Positions 29,868-39,439 of a stretch of 64,000 nucleotides of DNA are shown here, one piece after another (position 1 is the stretch's first letter; each line of letters opens with the position of its first letter). Under the pieces are notes generated by a model. The model was not told where the DNA came from. It saw nothing but the letters and a program-made list of their open reading frames with translations, and did no database searches. The translations under genes and the position numbers were made by a program. The stretch lies in NCBI RefSeq assembly GCF_029952445.1, contig NZ_JAQPPK010000012.1, positions 62,001-126,000 on the forward strand, read 5' to 3'. This stretch comes from Paenarthrobacter nitroguajacolicus (lineage in GTDB: Bacteria > Actinomycetota > Actinomycetes > Actinomycetales > Micrococcaceae).

Positions 29868-31178
29868 CTAGCGCTTAAGGCGATGGAGGGCTCTGGTACT
29901 TCGTCCAAAGGAATTCCTCTTTTGATGGACAGGAGCACAGACGAGCCCGGCGATGGCCACTCGCACGTCCGAGTCTGGTGCACTTTCCAGGAGGACAGAG
30001 CCTGCAAGTAGCGCGGCATCGCAAACGGCCGGGTCGGAAGGAATGTAAGCCTCAATGCCAACGCCCGGGCCGTACCTGTTCCAAGCATCGTCCAACTGCT
30101 GCCTTGGCGCGTATCCGACAGCTGAGCGCTTGACCTTGTTAAGCACTACCCGGGGCGACGCGTGGGGAACGGCCATTTCGAGCTCCGCCAGTCCCCGCAC
30201 AAGCCGTGGCACTCCAATTGCGTCAGCAGCACCCACAGCAAACACCACGTCCGCCAGCTCCAAGCTGCGAAGGGTGGCAGCATTACGCCTGGGGGCCAAG
30301 GTGTCAAAGCTCAATTCTTCGTCCGACTCAAGGCAGAAGCCTGTGTCAACCACCACGACGTCGGCCAGTTGCTTCGCTCTCTCAAGAACAAGAGTGAGGG
30401 CCGCAGCCCGCAGCTCGGTCCAACGGTCGGCCCGGGTAGTTCCGGTCAACACGCGAAAAGAACCAGACGTGGTGAAGACGTGGCTGGCCGCAGCCGATAA
30501 CGCATCGACATCGAGCAAGCCTTGGTCTGCAAGCCTGCACGCCTGGGCCAAACCGGCCGACTCGTCCAGTAGGCCCAACATCGCCGATACGCTGGCCCCA
30601 TAGCTGTCCGCATCCACGAGGATGACGGACTGCCCCTCGCAGGCCAGCTCGGCCGCAATATTCACCGCAACAAGAGTCCTGCCCGGGGCGCCCGTCGGAC
30701 CCCACACAGCGAAGATCCTCCCCGAACTGCCCTGCTCTTCCGCCACCTCGTCCGGCAATGGCAACATCGGCAAATCGACCGCCGGATCTGCGAACCCCAC
30801 GCTGCGGCCATCGCCCGGGCGACCATATTTGCTAGCCTGTTCCACCAGTTGGGAAATCTCCGAGGCGAGGGCAGCGGGCTCGATATCCGAAGAGGCAACG
30901 ACTACCCCGATCGAGCGAAGCCGGCTGGCCTCATCAGGGCTTTCGGTCAAGGCAACGATAGAGACGCCAACAGCTCCAAGCCTGTCCACGAGCGTGCTAG
31001 TGAGTTCTTCGGAGCCTTCCCCAACTATGGCTGCCATCGCCAGGCCACTTTGGCAGGCAGCCATGAGCTCGGCGAGTTCCGAACAACGACGAACCACGGT
31101 CACCGGGCCGTGGAGGCGCTCAAGCCCTTCAACCACGGACTCCTGGGCAGCGCCGACAGTAACGACGGGAATGCTCAT
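29868..31178 (-). CDS. CpaE-like P-loop ATPase (MinD/ParA family)
   Basis: A 436-residue protein with a receiver-like N-terminal domain (~1-115) and a MinD/ParA-type ATPase domain. In the deviant Walker A the usual GKT is GPTGAPGRTLVAVN, so lysine is replaced by arginine. Other ATPase blocks are present: QSVILVDADSYGASV and ADVVVVDTGFCLE. CpaE proteins localise Tad/Flp pilus assembly in Caulobacter. Here only the CpaB-like gene is next to it (ATGA overlap, 31178/31175); CpaF, TadB, TadC and pilin genes are absent from the window. Function is therefore uncertain and may be a reduced or distinct system. Confidence 0.75.
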   Translation of the reverse strand: MSIPVVTVGAAQESVVEGLERLHGPVTVVRRCSELAELMAACQSGLAMAAIVGEGSEELTSTLVDRLGAVGVSIVALTESPDEASRLRSIGVVVASSDIEPAALASEISQLVEQASKYGRPGDGRSVGFADPAVDLPMLPLPDEVAEEQGSSGRIFAVWGPTGAPGRTLVAVNIAAELACEGQSVILVDADSYGASVSAMLGLLDESAGLAQACRLADQGLLDVDALSAAASHVFTTSGSFRVLTGTTRADRWTELRAAALTLVLERAKQLADVVVVDTGFCLESDEELSFDTLAPRRNAATLRSLELADVVFAVGAADAIGVPRLVRGLAELEMAVPHASPRVVLNKVKRSAVGYAPRQQLDDAWNRYGPGVGIEAYIPSDPAVCDAALLAGSVLLESAPDSDVRVAIAGLVCAPVHQKRNSFGRSTRALHRLKR

Positions 31179-31819
31179 GATGCCAGGCCCGCCGGATTCC
31201 AGACGACGGAAACTTTGGCCTTGTTGGCCTGCGCACCCAGCAATTTCGGCATCTGCTCATCTGTGACCAGGACGAGCACCGTTGTGGTCTTTGATGCTCC
31301 CAGGGTGGCCGAGCCGGGAATGATCTGAGTGATCTCCGCACCCGGTAACAGCAACTGCGGGTCCGCGTAGGCCGCACTTGATCCCGGCATTGCCACCCAG
31401 ACGTCCACCCGTGCTCCGGGGCCAGCTTGGGCCGGCAGCTCCTCGTCCATGGAAATTGCCACGGGCTTCCTGTTCAACGCGTCAACTGTGCCGAGGCTTT
31501 CACGCGGCAGCAGCTGGTTCCTGGCGACTCGCTGAAGGGCGACCTGGCCGGCAGCCAGGCCATTCTCGACAGTAATGTAGCCAGCCTCAACCTCGTCCAA
31601 ACGGACTTTGACAATGGAAAGGTCGTCAGCCGTTACAAGCTGGCCGACAGCGATTTCTTCCCGGGCGGCGTACACCTGTGTCGTCTTGTCAGCGCTTCCG
31701 ACCAAAGCCACCACCCCGGCAGTGGAGAGGAAAACCAGCAGTATCCCTATCAGCAGCCGGGGATCCTTCCAAGAAGGCTTGCTGATTCGCGCGGCCGCAA
31801 GAGTTGCGCTGGGACCCAT
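31175..31819 (-). CDS. SAF-domain protein, CpaB-like
   Basis: A 214-residue membrane protein. The start is set at ATG 31819, with GGGGGAG nine bases upstream; an upstream in-frame extension to 31996 has no support. One transmembrane helix (DPRLLIGILLVFLSTAGVVA) anchors an extracytoplasmic SAF domain (REEIAVGQLVTADDLSIV, PAQAGPGARVDVWVAMPG). SAF domains occur in CpaB/RcpC and FlgA and bind cell-wall polymer or help pilus assembly. It shares four bases with the CpaE-like gene and is divergent from the small HTH gene at 31978, about 158 bases away. Confidence 0.8.
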   Translation of the reverse strand: MGPSATLAAARISKPSWKDPRLLIGILLVFLSTAGVVALVGSADKTTQVYAAREEIAVGQLVTADDLSIVKVRLDEVEAGYITVENGLAAGQVALQRVARNQLLPRESLGTVDALNRKPVAISMDEELPAQAGPGARVDVWVAMPGSSAAYADPQLLLPGAEITQIIPGSATLGASKTTTVLVLVTDEQMPKLLGAQANKAKVSVVWNPAGLAS

Positions 31820-31977
31820 TGTGTTTACTCCCCCGGAAATTGGCTCGAGGCAAGGTCGGCGGACCTGCCTCCTCATTCTTACCGGCGGCCTGCATCCAAC
31901 CCAAAGCGTCTGGCTGCAAATGGGGCGAAACTGTGGATAACTACACCAAACACCAGCATGAATGGCAAAATGGAGCC

Positions 31978-32217
31978 ATGCCCCGATTCCTGACATTGGC
32001 CGATGTCGCCGAACAACTCCAGATAAACTCCCCCCAGGCGTATGCCCTAGTGCGCAGCGGCGAGCTCAAAGCCATCCAGGTGGGAGGGCGTGGGCAATGG
32101 CGTATTGAAGAAGCAATGCTTGAGCAATACATCCAGGACCGATACGCCGAAGCCAGCCGAATGATCGAAGAAGCCAAATCCAAATCAGGCCAACCCCCAG
32201 TTAGCCCCAGAGGCTAG
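31978..32217 (+). CDS. small helix-turn-helix DNA-binding protein (BldC/excisionase-like)
   Basis: A 79-residue protein with a winged MerR/AlpA-type helix-turn-helix: FLTLADVAEQLQI, QAYALVRSGELKAIQVG, and RGQWRIEEAMLEQYI. The same layout is seen in BldC of Streptomyces and in phage excisionases. The start is the ATG 31978 (GGAG upstream). It is divergent from the CpaB/CpaE pair, which makes regulation of that pair plausible but unproven. Its stop overlaps the convergent hypothetical gene by four bases. Confidence 0.82.
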   Translation: MPRFLTLADVAEQLQINSPQAYALVRSGELKAIQVGGRGQWRIEEAMLEQYIQDRYAEASRMIEEAKSKSGQPPVSPRG

Positions 32218-32783
32218 AACTCCGGGCCGCTGGCTGAGCTGAGCGCAACGAGCGAGCTGAAAGGGACAGTCACAACACCCGCCACATTGCCTGCGCGCCG
32301 CACTTCGCCGTCTTGCAGAACGGCTACATCAAAGTGATCCCGGGCTACCCTGTCGATGACGCCCCGCAATTCGATGCCCCCTGCGGTCGATCCCAAATGA
32401 AGGACCACCGGGGCGCGGTCCCTGGACAAAACCCTCAATGCGGCGGCGAGGCCCAAAGGCCGCAGAAGCCTCGGAGTGGCCTTCAGCGCCAATCGCCCCA
32501 ACCCTTGGTAGCTCAGAACCGAAGGGAAGGGAATCAGCCATTGCCGGAGGCCTTCGACCAGGACGAACCACTCGCTTCCCAGATGGCTGACGTTACCGAG
32601 AAGTGTGGCTCCGCTGGCCAGTACCACTTTGACCCGCCCGTCCCCCAGGCCGCGCAACCGATCGGCGAGTTCGATCCCTGCCAGTTCCACCCTGGCGCGT
32701 TCAGTAATCTCCGTTTCCCTCTCCAAGGCACGTTCAGCCGAAAATTGTGCTTCCAAATCGTTGAAGAGAGAGTCCCATCTCAT
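32214..32783 (-). CDS. conserved hypothetical protein
   Basis: A 189-residue soluble protein with no family I recognise. The first ~45 residues are a charged helix (FNDLEAQFSAERALERETE). Two beta-rich repeats follow, GRVKVVLASGATLLGNVSHLG and RVARDHFDVAVLQDGEVRR, each with a V-x-L-x-S-G or D-V-A-V pattern suggestive of small barrels. The stop overlaps the HTH gene's end by four bases in the convergent orientation. Function unknown. Confidence 0.6.
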   Translation of the reverse strand: MRWDSLFNDLEAQFSAERALERETEITERARVELAGIELADRLRGLGDGRVKVVLASGATLLGNVSHLGSEWFVLVEGLRQWLIPFPSVLSYQGLGRLALKATPRLLRPLGLAAALRVLSRDRAPVVLHLGSTAGGIELRGVIDRVARDHFDVAVLQDGEVRRAGNVAGVVTVPFSSLVALSSASGPEF

Positions 32784-32936
32784 GTGCTCAGACTAGGCTG
32801 CATTACGGAGACAAGGCCAATCACTGCCTGGAGGGTTCGCTTTGCGATTGGACAGGCATGGGAAAGTGTGCTCAGAATGGACTCCAGATTAGTCAAACTG
32901 CATCAAACTACATCAAACGAAGCTTGGGGGCTTTGA

Positions 32937-33707
32937 ATGGCACGATCCTTTCGCAGGGACACCGGACTCGCTGCGACGATTCTGGCGCTGGGGCTGATCC
33001 TTGCCCTGGTAGGCAACACCCTGGTCGGCCAGTGGCAGAATGCCCAGCGACATCATCAGAGTTTCCCATTTGACCAGTTGGCCGGATTTGCTGCCAGCGC
33101 CATGGGAACTGCGGTAGTGGCTTGGTGGGTGCTTTCCCTGGTGATGGCATTTCTCTCCGCTATCCTGCATCGGGCAGGTGCCCGCAACGGTGCTGACATC
33201 TTCTCGCGATTCAGTCCCGCCTTTATGGTCAGGCTTGCGATAGCCGTCCTGGGCATGAACCTCCTTGGCGGTGGACTGGCGCAGGCAAGCGCTGCACCAA
33301 CACCTGAATGGTTTCCTACTTCCGCGCACAGCGGGGTAGTCCTCGCTGCCTCCGTTCCGGCTTCCAAAAGCGGTGCCGGTAGCGCCCTCAACACCATCGC
33401 TGACGGTAACAACATTGAGACAAGCGCTCACGATCCCAGCTGGCAGCCCCGGCCACCCGTAGTTGGCCCAGGGCTGCTTAGTCGGCCCGGCTCACGCGAC
33501 GCGACCGCCGCGACCGGGAACGGCGTAGAGGTCAAAGCAGGCGACACCCTATGGTCCATAGCAGCCGCGAGGCTTGGACCATTTTCAACCGACGTGGACG
33601 TGGCTGACGCTTGGCCGAAGTGGTACGCCGCAAACCGCTCCGTCATTGGGGATAACCCCGCCGTGCTGCGTCCGGGCCAGATCCTTCAACCGCCCGAACC
33701 CGCGTAA
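32937..33707 (+). CDS. LysM-domain membrane protein
   Basis: A 256-residue protein. Three hydrophobic segments lie in the first ~115 residues (TGLAATILALGLILALVG, then MGTAVVAWWVLSLVMAFL, then MVRLAIAVLGMNLLGGG). A long Ala/Gly/Ser/Pro linker leads to a C-terminal LysM domain (VEVKAGDTLWSIAAARLG ... LRPGQILQPP). LysM binds peptidoglycan or chitin GlcNAc, so this protein probably ties the membrane to the wall. The start ATG follows a G-rich ribosome site. Two short direct repeats (CATCAAAC) lie upstream at ~32900-32918. Confidence 0.8.
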   Translation: MARSFRRDTGLAATILALGLILALVGNTLVGQWQNAQRHHQSFPFDQLAGFAASAMGTAVVAWWVLSLVMAFLSAILHRAGARNGADIFSRFSPAFMVRLAIAVLGMNLLGGGLAQASAAPTPEWFPTSAHSGVVLAASVPASKSGAGSALNTIADGNNIETSAHDPSWQPRPPVVGPGLLSRPGSRDATAATGNGVEVKAGDTLWSIAAARLGPFSTDVDVADAWPKWYAANRSVIGDNPAVLRPGQILQPPEPA

Positions 33708-33862
33708 CAGCGCAAGTCCAAACCCTGACTCCATAGAACAGCCACCCACTCAGGGGCGGCACCAAGCCTCATAGTCAACCCCAGCGTCATCCCAGCAGAA
33801 GCCACCCGAGCATAAGCGTTCCCCGCGCTTTGGCTCATGTAGTGAATGCCTGAGGTATGACC

Positions 33863-34288
33863 ATGTCCGTTGCAACAGCAAGCCGACCCCCGATCCGCCC
33901 GGGCGCGGGACGAGCCAGCACTTCATCTGCCGCCAAAAGTGGGGGCGACACAGACATCCGGCTAGTGGCACGGAGTATCGCCCAAGCCGCCCTCGAGGTT
34001 CTTGCAGGCACCCGCCCGCTGATTCAACTTTCCCGCTCACTTAACCCGGAATGCTACTTGGCCCTTCAGCATCGGGCGGTCCTGACCCGGAAACACGCAG
34101 CACGCAGCAAGGGAAATCCGCAACCGCACCTCAGCCCGATGGTCCGTTCCGTTCGCGCCTGTTCCATCAGTGAATCAATTTGCGAAGCCAGTATCGTTGT
34201 CGCCGAGGAAGGCAGGTGCCGCGCCATAGCCATGCGACTTGAGCGGGCCGACGGCATATGGCAGGTTACGGCGCTCGAGATCGGCTGA
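33863..34288 (+). CDS. Rv3235-like small protein
   Basis: A 141-residue protein resembling the Rv3235 family, which lies near secA1 in M. tuberculosis, as it does here. The start is placed at the second ATG (33863) because GAGG is seven bases upstream; it is one base from the first ATG at 33857. The N-terminal ~30 residues are disordered and Ser/Ala-rich. The rest is an alpha/beta cone-like domain (IAQAALEVLAGTRPLIQLSR, RAIAMRLERADGIWQVTALEIG). The role of the family is unknown. Confidence 0.7.
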   Translation: MSVATASRPPIRPGAGRASTSSAAKSGGDTDIRLVARSIAQAALEVLAGTRPLIQLSRSLNPECYLALQHRAVLTRKHAARSKGNPQPHLSPMVRSVRACSISESICEASIVVAEEGRCRAIAMRLERADGIWQVTALEIG

Positions 34289-34357
34289 CGTCACAAACAA
34301 ATCGACCCGCAGGCCAGGGGACGATCCGCAGCCCATCGACCTTCGGAGCCCGAAAAA

Positions 34358-34396
34358 GGGGCGATCCCCGGACCAACGAATCCGTGGGATCGCCCC
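34358..34396. terminator. intrinsic terminator after secA
   Basis: An 11-bp stem (34358-34368 with 34386-34396) with flanking AAAAA and ATTT. The 17-base loop contains a further CGGA/TCCG pairing. It lies between the converging Rv3235-like and secA genes. Confidence 0.82.
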
Positions 34397-34421
34397 ATTT
34401 GTGTGACTGGTTCGATTCCGG

Positions 34422-37163
34422 CTAGCGGCGCTTCTTCTTCGCAGGCTTACGCTGCTCTTGGCTTGCCGCCTTGGCAGGGTTCCCCGAACGACCCGAAGCG
34501 CGGCCCTCTATCCGCGTTTGCGTAGCGCCATCCTCACCGGGAGCGGTGTACTGCAGCTGGGCCGGCTTCTCCGGAGCCTGCAGCCCCGCAGCCCGGATCT
34601 GGGGATCGTGATGTTCTGTATGTCCCCCGGCGGCTGAATCATCCGGCACGACGACATCCTCTGCCGGTGTCACTTCCACCTCAAGGTTGTACAGGAAACC
34701 GATGCTCTCTTCGCGAATCGCTTCCATCATGCTTTGGAACATCACAAAACCTTCACGCTGGTATTCAACCAGCGGGTCGCGCTGCGCCATTGCACGGAGG
34801 CCGATTCCCTCCTTGAGGTAATCCATCTCGTAGAGGTGTTCCTGCCACTTGCGTCCAAGAACCGAGAGCACAACGCGTCGTTCCAGTTCGCGCATGCTTT
34901 CTGAACCGATGGCTTCTTCGCGCGCTTGATAAACAAGGCGCGCGTCGGAGAGGATCTCTTCACGAAGGAAATCAGCCGTGATTCGTGATTTGCCGCCAGC
35001 CTCTTCAATGACTTCTTCAGGTGTGACCGTGGCCGGATACAGAGTCTTGAGGTTCGTCCACAGCTGGTTGAAGTCCCAATCGTCGCCATTGCCTTCAGCG
35101 GTTGCTGCGTCAATGAGAGCGTTGATCGTGTCTTCAAGGAAGTACTGGACCTTTTCGTGCAGGTCATCGCCCTCAAGGATCCGCCGACGGTCGCCATAGA
35201 TGGCTTCACGCTGGCGGTTCAGGACGTCGTCGTATTTGAGGACGTTCTTACGCTGTTCGGCGTTGCGGGCCTCCACCTGTCCTTGCGCTGAGGCGATGGC
35301 TCGGGAAACAAGCTTTGACTCAAGCGCGACATCGTCAGGCACCGAGCTGTTCATGAGCCGTTCAGCTGCACCTGAGTTGAACAGGCGCATGAGGTCATCG
35401 GTCAGGGAGAGGTAGAAGCGGGATTCACCGGGGTCGCCCTGACGACCGGAGCGACCACGCAGCTGGTTGTCGATCCGGCGGGATTCGTGTCGTTCCGTGC
35501 CCAGGACGTAGAGCCCGCCGAGGTTCAGCACTTCTTCGTGTTCATCTTTGACGGCCTGCTTGGCTGCAGCGAGGGCCTCAGGCCACGCGGCCTCGTACTC
35601 TTCAGAGTTTTCCTCCGGATCGAGCCCGCGCTTGGCCAGTTCGGCAATGGCGGTAAATTCGGCGTTGCCGCCCAACATGATGTCAGTACCGCGGCCAGCC
35701 ATGTTGGTTGCCACGGTTACCGCGCCCTTGCGTCCTGCCTGGGCCACGATGGATGCTTCCCGCGCGTGGTTCTTGGCGTTCAGGACTTCGTGGCGGATGC
35801 CTTCCTTGGCCAGCAGTTTGGAGAGATATTCGCTCTTTTCAACGCTTGTGGTGCCGACCAGCACAGGTTGCCCATTCTCGTGGCGCTCTGCGATGTCCTC
35901 TACTACGGCGTCAAATTTCACTACTTCGTTTTTGTAGACCAGGTCCGACTGGTCGATGCGCTGCATGTCCCGGTTGGTGGGGATGGGAACCACGCCGAGC
36001 TTGTAGGTGCTCATGAACTCCGCGGCTTCGGTTTCAGCCGTACCGGTCATGCCTGAAAGCTTGGAGTACATGCGGAAGTAGTTCTGCAACGTCACGGTGG
36101 CGAGGGTTTGGTTCTCAGCCTTGATTTCGACGTTTTCTTTAGCCTCAATCGCTTGGTGCATGCCTTCGTTGTAGCGGCGTCCGGCCAGGATGCGGCCGGT
36201 GTGCTCGTCGACGATCAGGACCTCGCCGTCGAGGATGACATAGTCCTTGTCCCGCTTGAAAAGTTCCTTGGCCTTGATGGCGTTGTTCAGGAAACCAATC
36301 AGCGGCGTGTTGGCGGATTCGTAAAGGTTCTGGATCCCCAGGTAGTCCTCTACCTTTTCAATGCCGGCTTCAAGGACGCCAACAGTACGCTTCTTCTCGT
36401 CCACTTCGTAATCGACCTCAGGCTGAAGCCGGAGGACAACTTTGGCGAATTCGCTGTACCAGCGGTTCGTGTCGCCCTGGGCAGGACCGGAAATGATCAG
36501 TGGCGTGCGTGCTTCATCGATAAGGATGGAGTCAACCTCATCCACAATCGCAAAGTTGTGTCCGCGCTGAACCAGCTCACTGGCATCCCAGGCCATGTTG
36601 TCCCGGAGGTAGTCAAAGCCGAATTCGTTGTTGGTTCCGTAGGTGATGTCCGCGGCGTACTGCTCCCGGCGGACCGTTGGATCCTGGTTGGAGAGGATGC
36701 AACCGCTGGTGAGGCCCAGGAACCGGTAGACGCGGCCCATGAGTTCGGACTGGTATTCAGCCAGGTAGTCGTTGACCGTCACGACGTGGACACCCTTGCC
36801 GGTCAACGCGTTCAGGTATGCCGGCGCGGTCGCAACGAGGGTTTTACCTTCACCGGTCTTCATTTCAGCGATGTTGCCAAGGTGAAGGGCTGCACCGCCC
36901 ATAAGCTGCACATCGAAGTGGCGCATGCCCAGGGTTCGGGACGAGGCTTCACGCACTGCAGCGAACGCTTCGGGCAGCAACGCCTCCAGCGTCTCCCCAT
37001 CCTGGTGCCGTGACCGGAGCCGGTCGGTTTCCTCTCGGAGTTCGGCATCCGTGAAGGACTTGAACGAGTCTTCCAGGGCATTGATGGAATCGGCATAGTT
37101 CCGCAGTTGCTTGAGGGTCTTTTTATCACCCGTGCGGAGAAGTTTTTCGATTAGTGATGCCAC
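34422..37163 (-). CDS. secA: preprotein translocase ATPase SecA
   Basis: A 913-residue SecA, the motor that drives Sec substrates through SecYEG. Walker A is in [20 protein letters not shown] and the DEAD box-like motif is [17 protein letters not shown]. Later motifs [14 protein letters not shown] and [19 protein letters not shown] are intact. The C-terminus ends in a basic Lys/Arg tail without the zinc-binding CxC...CH motif, as in other actinobacterial SecA1 proteins. The GTG start follows GGGAG. Position after hpf and comF matches the M. tuberculosis order. Confidence 0.97.
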   Translation of the reverse strand: MASLIEKLLRTGDKKTLKQLRNYADSINALEDSFKSFTDAELREETDRLRSRHQDGETLEALLPEAFAAVREASSRTLGMRHFDVQLMGGAALHLGNIAEMKTGEGKTLVATAPAYLNALTGKGVHVVTVNDYLAEYQSELMGRVYRFLGLTSGCILSNQDPTVRREQYAADITYGTNNEFGFDYLRDNMAWDASELVQRGHNFAIVDEVDSILIDEARTPLIISGPAQGDTNRWYSEFAKVVLRLQPEVDYEVDEKKRTVGVLEAGIEKVEDYLGIQNLYESANTPLIGFLNNAIKAKELFKRDKDYVILDGEVLIVDEHTGRILAGRRYNEGMHQAIEAKENVEIKAENQTLATVTLQNYFRMYSKLSGMTGTAETEAAEFMSTYKLGVVPIPTNRDMQRIDQSDLVYKNEVVKFDAVVEDIAERHENGQPVLVGTTSVEKSEYLSKLLAKEGIRHEVLNAKNHAREASIVAQAGRKGAVTVATNMAGRGTDIMLGGNAEFTAIAELAKRGLDPEENSEEYEAAWPEALAAAKQAVKDEHEEVLNLGGLYVLGTERHESRRIDNQLRGRSGRQGDPGESRFYLSLTDDLMRLFNSGAAERLMNSSVPDDVALESKLVSRAIASAQGQVEARNAEQRKNVLKYDDVLNRQREAIYGDRRRILEGDDLHEKVQYFLEDTINALIDAATAEGNGDDWDFNQLWTNLKTLYPATVTPEEVIEEAGGKSRITADFLREEILSDARLVYQAREEAIGSESMRELERRVVLSVLGRKWQEHLYEMDYLKEGIGLRAMAQRDPLVEYQREGFVMFQSMMEAIREESIGFLYNLEVEVTPAEDVVVPDDSAAGGHTEHHDPQIRAAGLQAPEKPAQLQYTAPGEDGATQTRIEGRASGRSGNPAKAASQEQRKPAKKKRR

Positions 37164-37205
37164 GTGAAAGTGCTCCCAGTCTCATGCTGCCGAATTCTGG
37201 CTGTT

Positions 37206-38495
37206 TCAGTCTACGGGAGAGACCAAGGCGGCGTGTCCGGGTTCACCTCTGAGCGGACTGGCATCCTGGGATTCCGGGTCGCGATGACCGGCAACCCCGG
37301 TGACCGCCTCCGCCAGGTCCCCCGCGAGATTCCCCACCGGCCACACCACCACTTCCTCCAGGCCAAGCCACGTGGCCATGAGCCCAAGTTCGGCTGCAAG
37401 CTCGACGGCGGTATCAGCCGGCGCGTCCCGTTCCCCGTAGGCCGAGCGCACAAGTAATTGACCCGCTGTGCGGTCAGCCTTCAGGTCAACCCTCGCAACG
37501 ATGTGCTCCCTGAGCAGGAATGGCAGTACGTAGTACCCGAACCTGCGCTTCAGTGCGGGTGTGTAGATCTCGATGCGGTAGTGGAAGCCGAACAACTCTT
37601 CAAGACGTCGACGCTCGAACACAAGGGAGTCAAAAGGGCTCAACAGGGCCCGCCCTTCGGCTCTCCGCGGGAGCTTGGCGTCGACATGCCTGAAGGTCTC
37701 CCGTTCCCATCCTCGAACCGACACAGGTTCCAGGACGCCTGCGCCCACCAGTCGTCGGACCGAGTCCGCGCCGGCTTTGAGCGGCGTCCGGAAGTAGTCG
37801 GAAAAGCACCGGACGGTGCCGATGCCGTGGGCCTGGGCCGCTGCGCCGATAAGCCGGTCGAGGGCTTCCTCGGCATCCACTTCCGGAGTCGGGTAAGTGG
37901 AAAGCACTCTTGAGGTGAGGGTGTATTTACGTTCGAACTGCGGCGTTCGGGAAGCGGCCGAAACGCGGCCTTCTTCAAAGAGGTGTTCCAGCACCCTCTT
38001 GACGATGTTCCAGTTCCAACCCCAGTTGTCGCGATCGGCTGCAGGCGAGTGTCCAAGCTTCGCTGTAAGTTCCGAGGCCGTCATGGGAGGCCCAGCGGCG
38101 AGCGATTCCAGAATCCGGTCCTCCATATCCCGGCGTATACCGGGATCCAGGCGATGCGCTCCCACCCACGCGCGCTTCTGCCAGAGGAGGAGATCCGGAA
38201 AGTGCTCAGGACGGATGAAGCTGGCCTCGTGCGCCCAGTACTCCATCATTTTCCGGGGCTTCCGGGCGGACATCGTGGAAAGGATATTCACGTCGTAATT
38301 GCCGAGCCTGGAAAAGAACGGCAGATAGTGACTCCGTGCAACCACGTTTACAGAATCGATCTGGACAAGCTGCAGTTGGGCAAAAGTCCGGCCCACTGAC
38401 CGTGGAGACACGGGTCCAGTGGGCCGGACTTTTGCCAATCCTTGAGCTGCCAACGCGATCCGCCGTGCCTGTGAAAGGCTCAGCGAAGCGGTCAT
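37206..38495 (-). CDS. winged-helix DNA glycosylase, YcaQ/AlkZ-like
   Basis: A 429-residue member of the HTH_42 (YcaQ/AlkZ) family. AlkZ unhooks interstrand cross-links and alkylated bases. The QxD catalytic motif is present as Gln45-Ile46-Asp47 in QLVQIDSVNV. Other family blocks are FFSRLGNYD, YWAHEASFI, RVLEHLFEEGRVSAA and SPFDSLVFERRR. The N-terminal LSLSQARRIALAAQGL fits E. coli YcaQ, so the start at 38495 is well supported. A perfect 20-bp inverted repeat lies inside codons ~20-39, in the variable stretch just before the QxD motif. A lone repair gene between hpf and secA. Confidence 0.9.
   Translation of the reverse strand: MTASLSLSQARRIALAAQGLAKVRPTGPVSPRSVGRTFAQLQLVQIDSVNVVARSHYLPFFSRLGNYDVNILSTMSARKPRKMMEYWAHEASFIRPEHFPDLLLWQKRAWVGAHRLDPGIRRDMEDRILESLAAGPPMTASELTAKLGHSPAADRDNWGWNWNIVKRVLEHLFEEGRVSAASRTPQFERKYTLTSRVLSTYPTPEVDAEEALDRLIGAAAQAHGIGTVRCFSDYFRTPLKAGADSVRRLVGAGVLEPVSVRGWERETFRHVDAKLPRRAEGRALLSPFDSLVFERRRLEELFGFHYRIEIYTPALKRRFGYYVLPFLLREHIVARVDLKADRTAGQLLVRSAYGERDAPADTAVELAAELGLMATWLGLEEVVVWPVGNLAGDLAEAVTGVAGHRDPESQDASPLRGEPGHAALVSPVD
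38379..38436. repeat. perfect 20-bp inverted repeat inside the AlkZ-like gene
   Basis: Arms at 38379-38398 and 38417-38436 are exact reverse complements, with an 18-base loop. The inner bases of the loop can add a few bulged pairs (ACCGTG with CACGGGT). The arms carry AAAA/TTTT tracts at their outer parts, as in the intrinsic terminators elsewhere in this window. It is entirely within coding sequence, about 60-115 bases after the start codon. Confidence 0.9.
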
Positions 38496-38521
38496 TGGTA
38501 TCCCTTCGTCAGGTTCAGGCC

Positions 38522-39250
38522 TTACTTGGCGGTGGCTGCCTGATCGTCCGAGCGATAGGCGATGATCTTTTCCTCGACGGCGTCTTCGCCAGGCTCACAA
38601 GTGGAATCGAGGGTGATTACGCCGTAGGTCCAACCATTGCGTCGGTAAACGACCGAGGGTGCGTTGGTTTCCTTATCCAGGAACAGGTAGAAGTTGTGTC
38701 CCACCAGTTCCATATTGTCCACGGCATCGTCCAGTGTCAGGGACGCTGCCGGGAAAACCTTCCGGCGGATCAAGACGGGTGAATCTCCGGCCGGGATGTC
38801 GTTATCGATCTCGTAGGGAGAACGCTCCTCCGCCTGCCCAGCGGATTCCTGGTGGTTGCTGGCCTCAACGTAGAGAGGCTCATTGGCGCTTGCCGGTTCA
38901 AGAGTTGCGGTAGCTTCCCGCACGGCCTTGGGTGTGTGGCGGCCGTGGTGCACCTTTTTCCGGTCCTTCGCACGCCGAAGCCTCTCAAGAAGCTTGTTGT
39001 ACGCGAGATCGAAGGCAGCGAATTTGTCAGCGGCTGTGGCCTCGGCACGGATAACAGGGCCTCGGCCCAGGACTGTCACTTCAACGGTGAGCTGGCCCGG
39101 CGTTTGCCGGGGATTGGTTTCCTTGGAAACCTTGGCGTCTACTCGCTGGACCTTGTCCCCCAACGATTCAATCTTCGAGATTTTCTCGCCGGCGTATTCG
39201 CGAAAGCGGTCTGAAACTGTCAGATTTCGTCCGCTGATCATGAACTCCAT
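38522..39250 (-). CDS. hpf: long-form ribosome hibernation promoting factor
   Basis: A 242-residue HPF. The N-terminal ~100 residues are the S30AE domain (MEFMISGRNLTVSDRFREYA). A linker follows, then the C-terminal dimerisation domain of long HPF (DNMELVGHNFYLFLDKETN, then VVYRRNGWTYGVI). The start is ATG 39250 (GGAGGG upstream). Long HPF dimerises 70S ribosomes into inactive 100S particles under stress. It sits between comF and the AlkZ-like/secA genes. Confidence 0.94.
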   Translation of the reverse strand: MEFMISGRNLTVSDRFREYAGEKISKIESLGDKVQRVDAKVSKETNPRQTPGQLTVEVTVLGRGPVIRAEATAADKFAAFDLAYNKLLERLRRAKDRKKVHHGRHTPKAVREATATLEPASANEPLYVEASNHQESAGQAEERSPYEIDNDIPAGDSPVLIRRKVFPAASLTLDDAVDNMELVGHNFYLFLDKETNAPSVVYRRNGWTYGVITLDSTCEPGEDAVEEKIIAYRSDDQAATAK

Positions 39251-39439
39251 GGTGCCCTCCAAATAACTCAGGTGACACGACAACGGCACTGGTGGGGGCT
39301 GGTCTGACGGACAGTCGAGCCCCTTTCCGAGCCGCTATCGACAGGTACATCTTTTCTTGGTACCCACAACCGACGTTAGTTCATCGCCACGTGTTATTCA
39401 CCCTTTGGCCACTTATTTTTTGATTGAGTCTTAATGACT

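Noticed and set aside
33708..33862. Intergenic region searched for a small RNA or tRNA
   Set aside because: No cloverleaf or terminator-like element found.
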